NCBI RefSeq assembly: GCF_000003195.3
Contig: NC_012871.2
Span: 42,698,434-42,762,433, forward strand
Direction: 5' to 3'
Length of the DNA: 64,000 bases
Source of the DNA: Sorghum bicolor
Taxonomy: Eukaryota; Streptophyta; Magnoliopsida; Poales; Poaceae
The notes under the pieces are model-generated. The model was not told where the DNA came from. It made no database searches and saw nothing but the letters and a program-made list of their open reading frames with translations. Position numbers and translations under genes: made by a program. How positions within the stretch are numbered: the stretch's first letter is position 1; the number at the start of each line of letters is the position of its first letter. Positions 56,505 to 64,000 of the stretch are shown piece after piece.

Positions 56505-58599
56505 TTTCTCTAGATCCATGGTTTGACTATGCAATAAATGTCTTGTAAGTATGTATATTTTATCTCCCACCTATGAGCTCCAGATATCAAAGCCTTATTA
56601 GAGTAGGATGAGAGAGAAGGCAATGTCACTATGCCTTATACCACAAATACCATATATTTTGAGAGAAGACATATACCATCACTGCCTTGGTAAGGATCCA
56701 GAAATACCACAAAAGAGAGATCTGAGAGAGTCATACAAGGAATCTCTGAGTTTTATTTCAAAATCTGCAAAAACTCCAGAGCTATAGCTGATCAAGAATA
56801 AGAGACATGGCACTTGACTAGACCGTTCTGTCTTTTAACTACTCAAGACAAGTGATGGTTACAAGTCCCATGGTGAAAGGTAAAATGCGTAAGTTTTAAG
56901 TCTTGATAGTTTACTCTAACTCAGAGATAAGATCTTATTTGAAAGCATGTGTACCGTCAACTTTTAAAGGCATTCCAACAATTTCTGAAAAGGATCCAAA
57001 TGCAACCGACATCCAGACTTAGGGTTTTATCTGATAGAATTCCACGAGTTTTGGTGTTTGTCTATTTCTGCTGGGGGTTATTAGGAATTATGGAAGAAAG
57101 TCCCACACGTCGGGTTTACATAGAGATATTAACGTGTCGTGCAATTATCTAACATATAGAAGAGTCCAGAAGCCACGGGAGAGAACGGGAGGCCGATCGG
57201 GCCTGGGGGCAGGGCGCCCGCCCTCCCCCCATGGGCGCCCGCCCAGGCCTGAGAACCAATCAGGTTCAACTTCGCGGATCATGCTCCACCGACCTAAAGG
57301 ATCAATGAAAACCGTGCGATTAATGTCGGTTTGATCCGACGGCCCACATTCATTTCGAAGGACTATATAAGCAGACCCCTGGCCCCTAGAGGAGAGGACC
57401 TCTATCTCTCTGAAACCCTAATTCATTATCCATCTTGGGAGAAGAAGCCTCTGATCAAGCCATAGAGCCACCACATCAATAGATCTCTAGTTTAGCATAG
57501 CTACATAGGATTAGAACTAGAAGGAGTCAATCTTCGATTGGTTTCCAGATCTGTCAAGAGGATTCTTGGTAATTCCTCTATTGTTCTTCAATTGTTCATC
57601 TTTGTTCTTCAATATTTTGAATAAGACTTTGTTCTACTTCAATATATTGATTATGACATTGCTCTACTTGTTTATATTTGCAATTATATTGTTCTTAGTT
57701 TATCATAGTTATATGCTTGGCTTAGTTACATTGGAATTATATACATGTTTACGATCGTATAGCGTTTATCCATGTGTACAGTGGGTAAATGGTAAGTATT
57801 GTGTAGGCGTGGTGCCTATACCGTATTTATCTGCGATTGTACCCTATATGCCAGATCGCGGGGTAGTTCGTGGTAGTGACAGCTCAATTGATTCTTATAT
57901 AGTCCCCCTCTCGTGTATAGGGCTGGCAGAGCAACATTATTACAGGGGAGTGATTGCTATGTTTCTCATCTTCCTCAATAATATCACTATGCATGGGCGT
58001 AGTCCTGTCTCGCAATGATTGCCAAGTATAATTACACTAACTATGATATGCTAGACTTTATAGTTAAGAATAACTTAGGAAATATTCTTGTAGCTCGTCC
58101 TAATTCCATGCTAATGATTTGCTAGAATATCTATTGAGGTGCTTATCATTATTATATGTGGCTAAGTTATGCTGATCAGATTAATTATCTTTGTCACCAT
58201 TCATACTTTATCTATATTTTATGTGGCATTTATCCCTGTATGAAAGAGATAGATAATGCTCTCTATTACAAATGCAATGATAGATACTCAATTCTATATT
58301 CCATTCCATAATCAACATTGATGTTAGCAATCCCTTCCTAGTGGTAAAAATATAAATAACGATACCTGGAATACTTCCCGGTTAAAATGCTACATCGGTA
58401 TTAATCTGTGCGCTTGCAGATCTTATTTATTATTTGTTCAGAAGAGCAATTGCATATTTCAGTACCGCGTCTCTCATGTCATGCTGGGGATGACAACTTG
58501 GCTTAAGTGGCATGAGGGATAGGTTTGGCATTTTTGGCGCCGTTATCAGAATTATAAAACTAAGTCTACTTTTGGTAATGACGTTAAGAATGCCCAACA
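56505..58599 (+). mobile_element. 3' end of a D-related element (F): internal piece and LTR
   Basis: 56505-56950 is the reverse complement of D's region 24790-25240. LTR sequence follows from about 56951 to CCCAACA at 58599. TATATAA at 57364-57370; twin GGGCGCCCGCCC motif at 57212 and 57233. The polypurine tract and first bases of the LTR are missing at the junction. Element II appears to have inserted into its internal region. The LTR is closer to solo LTR G than to D. Confidence 0.78.
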
Positions 58600-58935
58600 G
58601 CGTCCTTCCATCTTGTCAGTCTGTTGCATAAAAAGGGGGGCTTGTAAGTTGTACATCCGCTCATTGCGGGTATCAAGAAAGGAAACCGGTAATTATTAAA
58701 AAACGGCCACCAAATTTACTGCGGTAGCTCTTGAAAACCGAAACGCCACAACCGCCGAAAAGACCGCCCACTTCCCCAAAATGCGGGAAGTGGTAGAGGT
58801 GGGGCTAGTGTTATAAAAAACCCAAGGTCACACCCTTGTTCTATACCCAGCAGTCGCATACTAGTACCCAGCCTTCATCTTCCTCAGCACCTTCCATCCC
58901 CCGATTTCGAGATCAAACCTCTCCACAAGAAGGAA
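58600..58935 (+). promoter_or_regulatory. Promoter and 5' UTR of antisense-type ORF H
   Basis: TATAAAA at 58812-58818 lies about 118 bp before the ATG at 58936, the same layout as in elements I and II (about 130-145 bp). The upstream 200 bp hold no gene. Confidence 0.6.
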
Positions 58936-61900
58936 ATGGCAAAGAGTGACCCAAAGAAGAGGGCCGAGATGATGGCCAAGGAGTTGAAAAAGTCTCGGAG
59001 CAGCACGAGATCCCTCAATGACCTCATCGAGATGGGACTCCTGCACAATCAGGAGCTCGGCGGCTGGAGAGCACCGGAAGGGGAATGTTACCCCGACCCT
59101 CGCGCTGGTGAGATTGTAGTTTTTGAAGATTTTTTCAAGAGGGGGTTTGGGATTCCAATTCATCCTTTCCTTCAAGGCCTTCTTCTGTACTATGAGATCA
59201 GGATCTACAACCTGCACCCGAACTCCATTCTTCTTGTTTCCACTTTTATTCATCTGTGCGAGGCCTATGTCGGGATAGAGCCGCACTTTGATCTCTTCCG
59301 CTACTTGTTCTATTTGAGAACGAAGGGAGCGGTTGGAGGCTCCAAGATTGCAGGTGGAGTATACCTCAATCTTCGTGATGGGATGAAAAACCGTTACCTC
59401 AGTTGCCCATGCAACACCTCCCTCACCGAGTGGTACAAGAGGCGGTTCTACATTAGGGAAGAGCCGGACAGCAACACTTTTTGCGATGTTGGATACATTC
59501 CCAAAAAGAGGGTCAGCTAGACAGATCGGCCCGAGTACACCGGTCAGGTGTCGGAGTTGATGGACCTGATCGACTGGTCCCGCCTGGACGGACCAGGGGT
59601 GGTCGGGAACTTCCTCGTCCGACGAGTGATGCCTTGCCAGAGGAGGGTGCACTCGGTGTATGAGTACGCAGGAAGCCAAGACCCGACCAGGATGCACCCG
59701 GATGGTTTGGAAAAGTCAGAGGTCCAGCAGTTGATGAACAAGTTATTCAACCTGACTGATAATAACTTCGTTCGAAGTGATGACCGGATGCATGCCTTTA
59801 AGCTAGGCCGACCAGCTCCTAAGGTAAATGAAATGCCCTTGTTTATCTGTATTCTATGTAAGTACGGTAGCCTTTTGACTGATGACTTGTTGCTGTTGTA
59901 TTGCAGATAGGAGATATTGACCAGTGCTTGGTGTATGTGTCGCCGGCACTTGTATGGACCATCCTGCTGGGGTGGACCCACCGGCAGACAATGCTGCTCG
60001 GTGTCTCCAATACACCAGCAGCGATGAGGACCAGAGACACCGAGCACCGACCGCAGACGACAGGGTGTCTGGGAAGAGGCCAATGGCCGTTGAGCCATCC
60101 CCCACGGAAGCAATGCCAGCGGAGACCAGCCATGCCCCGAAGCGTCGCTGGCTCGTGAGGATCGTCGACGACAGCGACGAAGAGGACGAGACTGCTCCCT
60201 CCTTGGTCCGGAGACCACGCATCCACCCTGATGTTGCGCCGATCGACACTGGTCGGGTAACCAGTGATCCGCCTGCCGCGCACATCGAGCCGATACATCT
60301 TGGAGGGGCAGAAGCGGCAGCGGCGCCTAGGAGGACCAGGAGAAGGTTCTTCACGGCGACGCACCGGAGCTCCGACTTGTAAGTTCTAAAACGTGTCTTC
60401 TGCACTTCCCTTTTTTTTGGTAATTTTGCATTATCTCCTCTTTGTTAGTGCGGCCTCGGATGTTGATCCGGGCAATGTTGCCGGCTTGGGGACAACCGAG
60501 CCGGCAGTTGCCGATAAGGTTGCCGCCGACTAGACCGGCCGCGAGCAACCCATGGAGCAGCCCGCGGTTGTGCCCGTGGCAGAAACCGCCGAAGAGGACC
60601 CGGCTCAAGACAAGGCTGGGGTGAGGACCCCGACAAGGGGTAATGAGACAGTGGGGATGCCTCCCCGAGCAGCGTTGCGGAGGAAGGAGACAAGGTCCCG
60701 ACCCCCCCTCCTGCTGAAGAAGAGAGGGCCCCAATGTTGGGTATTTTTAACATCATTACCAAAAGTAGACTAAGTTCTAAATCTAGTAACGGTGCCAAAA
60801 ATGCCAAACCTATCCCTCACACCACTTAAGCCAAGTTGTCATCCCCAGCATGATATAAGAGACGCGGTATTGAAATATGCAATTGCTCTTCTAAATAAAT
60901 AATGAATGGGATCTGCAAGCGCACAGATTAATACCGATGTAGCATTTTAACCGGAAAGTATTCCAGGTATCGTTATTTATATTTTTACCACTGGGAAGGG
61001 ATTAGCAATCATCACTTAGAGAATAGAATATGAGATTGAGCATCTATCATTGCATGTATAATTGAGAACATTATATCTAACTCTTCATACAGGGATAAGT
61101 GTCACATAAAAGATATATGAAATAATAATAGTGACAAGGATAATTAATCAGATCTAGCCACATAATAAATATGATAAGCACCTCAATTAGATACTCTAGA
61201 AAGTCATTAGCATGGTACTAGAACGAACTACAAGAATATTCCCTAAGTTATTCTCAACTATATAGTCTAGCATATCATAGTTAGTGCAAGCATACTTAGA
61301 ATCATTGTGAGACAAGACTACACCCATGCATAGTGATATTAGCAAGGAATATGAGAAACATAGCAATCACTCCCCTGTAATAATGTTGCTCTGCCAGCCC
61401 AATACATGAGAGGGGGACTATATAAGAATCAATGAAGCTGTCACTATCACGAACTACCCCACGATCTGGCATATTGGGTACAATCACAGATAAATACGGT
61501 ATAAGCACCACGCCTACACAATATCTATCATTTACCCATGGATCCGATGGATAAAGGCTATACGATCCTAAGCATGTATATAGATCCAATCTAACTAAGC
61601 CAAGTACATAACTATGATAAACTAAGAACAATATACTCTTGAATATAAGCAAGTAGAGCAAAGTCATAAGCCATATATTGAAGTAGAACAAAGTCATATT
61701 CATAATATTGAAGAACAAAGATAATTAGAAAGCAATTAGAAGCACAATTAGAGAATTACCAAGAATCCTCCTGACAGATCCGGAAACCAATCGAAGATTG
61801 ACTCCTTCTAGTTCTAATCCTATGTAGCTATGCTAATCTAGATATCTAATTGATGTGGTGGCTCTAATCTTGATCAGAGGCTTCTTCTCCCTTGAAGAAC

Positions 61901-63801
61901 AATGAATTAGGGTTGAGAGGCTCTCTCCTCCAGGCGCCAGGGGGTCTGGTTTTATAGTCCCTTCAAGTGAATATGGGCCGTTGGATCAAACCGACATAGA
62001 TTGTATGGTTTAGATTCATCCTTTAGGTCGGTGGAGATCTCCCGCAAAGCAGAGTCCTGATTGGACTCAGGAGGTGGGCGGGCGCCCTGATCACCTGGGC
62101 GGGCGCCCAGGGTCAGGCCCCGTTTCGCCTCCGCTTCGGTCTCGTGGCTTCTGGAGTCTTCTAGATGTAAGATAATTGCGCGGCACGTTAATATCTTTAT
62201 GTAATCCCGACGTTTGGGTCTTTCTTCAATATTTCCTGATAACCCCCTGCAGAAATAGACAAACACCAAAACTCGTGGAATTCTGTCAGATAAAACCCTA
62301 AGTCTAGATGTTGATTTCATTTGGATCCTTTTCTTTGTTTATTTGATTATTAAATTTGATACTTAAGGACCGTCAACACCCAACTCCAGTCCTGGCAGAG
62401 GCTTCCACACCGGAGGGCTCCCCTAGCCTAGGTAAGGGTCCAATGATACCAGTTACCGTGGCTGGGGGTAGCGAGGAGGGCGCCGTTGCCCAAGCGGCCT
62501 CTGATGACGAAGTGGAGGAGATCCAGGGGCGTCCCCACGATGGTTGCCAACACGTTTACGTGTGGCGCCAGCGTGGGGACCACAGGGTCGGCCACGAGGA
62601 GCTCACTGAGACTGAGGAGGCGGCGAGGGTAGAGCGCGCTGCTAAGTGGCTCGTTGATGAAGTTAAGGTGAGTGGTCTTATATTCTGCCAGAGTATGTAT
62701 ATACTGTTGCTTGTTCACTGTATGATATGTATATTTCTCACAGGGTGCAATGAAAACGGCGAAGTACCGAAAAAGGTGCATCGACCAAATTGAAGGTATA
62801 GTCGCCGAGAACAAGGCCCTGACTGCAGAGGTGGACCGCCTTCGGTTGGAGGCCGAAAGGGAGGCGGCGGAGAAGGCGGCTCAGGAGGAGCGCCTGCTGG
62901 ATCTGAATCGGCGACTAGCCGATAAGGATCGTGAGAAGAAGGGTAAGTCGAATGATCTGAGCAGTCGTAGTTAACCACGTGGTCAGTTTTGATGACCAGC
63001 AATTGTTGCTTTAGGTCTGGAGGAGGAGATCGAGCGGCTCTGAGAAGAGAGGGATCAGCTCGACCAGGAGTGTGCCGGTGTGCTGGAGACCGGGCGCAAG
63101 GTTGGCGAGGAGCTGAAGAACAAGAATCGGGAGTTGGCTGGTAAGAGCCGTTTCGCCCTTTTCGACCACACAGTTTTCTTTTCCACTTGTTTATACTACC
63201 GTAGCATGTTGTTGACTGTTTGCTTGGTTTTTCTTGAAAACTCAATCGTAGTGCTTAAAGTCAACACTAAGAAGCACCTCGATGAGCTGGTCAAGGAACG
63301 GGACTCCTAGAAGACGAACTGCATCAAGATCTGGAAAGGAGTTGCCCCAGTACTTGACCTGATCAGTCCCGAGCTCCTGAGGACCAGCCTCGCGCGCCGA
63401 AGCTGACCCCGGTCGAGAAGGCGCAGCAAGCGTGGGGCTGGCTTTAGCAGTTCGTCAAGGATGCCGGGGAGTTTGCCGAAGCACACGTCCTCACAATGGT
63501 ATGCGCCCACTACCCCCTGGTCGATCTGTCCTGGCTTGAGAGGGGATATCCGAAGGAGGTTGGTCCGAGGGAGGCGGGTGACCTTCACATCAATTTGCTG
63601 GACCTATTGTCGATGGTGATCGGTGATATAAATCTCTACGGGACATCAACTCCCCCCGATCAGCCGGGATCAGATAGGTCGGCTAGGGAGTTGTCGGGGG
63701 CGTCGATTGCAGGAGATGGGCGGTCGACGCCTGCGGTCTCGACCAGCCAGGCGCCGGTGGCCCCGACCCCTTCGGCGGGACAAGAGAGCCATGCGGGTGA
63801 T
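58936..63801 (+). pseudogene. Third, diverged antisense-type ORF (H) with introns
   Basis: N-terminus: SLNDLIEMGLL, then FFKRGFGIPIHPFLQGLLLYYEI and LVSTFIHLCEAYVGIEPHF, the same PF04195-like domain as in I and II but clearly diverged. A charged middle (IVDDSDEEDE), a coiled coil (about 62750-63140) and a C-terminal region (VCAHYPLVDLSWLERGYP) follow. GT-AG introns: 59824-59906, 60379-60448, 62668-62743, 62943-63014, 63141-63251. Damage: TAG at 59518-59520 (Trp expected), a frameshift near 59920, TAG at 60531, TGA at 63042, further stops after 63300. Solo LTR G interrupts it, and LTR J cuts its end. By analogy it belongs to a minus-strand Tat-type element whose pol lies beyond the window. Confidence 0.7.
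60735..62378 (-). repeat. Solo LTR G of the D/F family, with TSD
   Basis: 1644 bp from TGTTGGG to CGTCAACA with perfect 5-bp duplications CCCAA (60730-60734 and 62379-62383). TATA box (minus) at 61950-61956; twin GGGCGGGCGCCC at 62076 and 62097. No internal region, so it is a product of LTR-LTR recombination after insertion into ORF H. Confidence 0.93.
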
Positions 63802-64000
63802 TGTTGACGGTCGTGCTCACATTTAACCGTCAACTAATCATGAAAAAGGATCCAAATGCAACCGACACCTAGACTTAGGATTTTATCTGACAGATTTCCA
63901 CGAGTTTTGGTGTTTGTCTATTTCTGTAGGGGGTTATCAGGAAATACGAAGGAAAGGCCCACACGTCGGGTTTACATAGAGAATTAATGTGTGCGGTAAT
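63802..64000 (+). repeat. Start of a D-family LTR (J), continues beyond the window
   Basis: TGTTGACGGTCGTGCTCACATT at 63802 matches the start of the D LTR read on its coding strand. It interrupts the last part of ORF H. Whether this is a solo LTR or a complete element cannot be seen. Confidence 0.85.

Noticed and set aside
58861..59697. 278-codon minus-strand frame over ORF H
   Set aside because: Mirror frame of H; no family resemblance, whereas the plus strand has domain, introns and promoter.
1..64000. Host protein-coding genes, tRNA, rRNA or miRNA precursors
   Set aside because: Every sizeable frame resolves to transposon ORFs or their shadows; no tRNA-like cloverleaf or rRNA sequence was recognised by eye. 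A tRNAscan/BLAST run would be decisive.

Overview
This window is intergenic heterochromatin of a plant, almost certainly a grass. It is built from nested and rearranged Ty3/gypsy LTR retrotransposons; I see no convincing host gene, tRNA, rRNA or CRISPR array. The grass assignment is an inference from three things: GC-rich long LTRs, Tekay-type chromoviruses with an extra ORF before gag, and Tat-type elements with an antisense extra ORF.

Layout. 1-13904: tandem array of a Tekay-like chromovirus (family A, minus): partial LTR, full internal region, 4.5 kb LTR, then a second internal region cut off at 13904. 13905-20926: 3' part of a Tat-type element (I, plus): integrase tail, antisense ORF, 3' LTR. 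20936-21668: LTR of an unclassified element (B). 21671-56504: one large Tat-type element (II, minus), split by two later events: a young, complete but non-autonomous Athila-like element D (23447-30713, TSD CCATC) and a tandem array of a second Tekay-like family E (39730-53439, plus). 56505-58599: 3' end of an older D-related element (F). 58600-63801: a third, diverged antisense-type ORF (H), split by a solo LTR (G, 60735-62378, TSD CCCAA). 63802-64000: start of another D-family LTR (J) that leaves the window.

Four signals go beyond ordinary transposon annotation. (1) The long LTRs of both Tekay families contain what looks like a small spliced gene: an acidic exon with ECPDHRPST, a GC-AG intron of about 1.1 kb, and a 62-nt last exon with a Y-x-GYC-x2-C-x2-PA motif, with the same intron phases and aligned stop codon in two diverged families. 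(2) In both Tekay families the ORF before gag and gag itself each start just after a splice-acceptor-like sequence, and the leader holds a conserved splice donor, which suggests a splicing switch. (3) The antisense ORF of the Tat-type elements has spliceosomal-type introns and its own upstream TATA box in all three copies. (4) Both Tekay arrays carry the SNP signature of unequal LTR-LTR crossing-over, with a mappable switch point.

Nearly all coding regions are broken. Most premature stops whose ancestral codon a paralogue reveals fit C:G to T:A change (TGG, CAG or CGA to a stop), as expected of methylated, silenced DNA. None of the elements looks autonomous in its present state.
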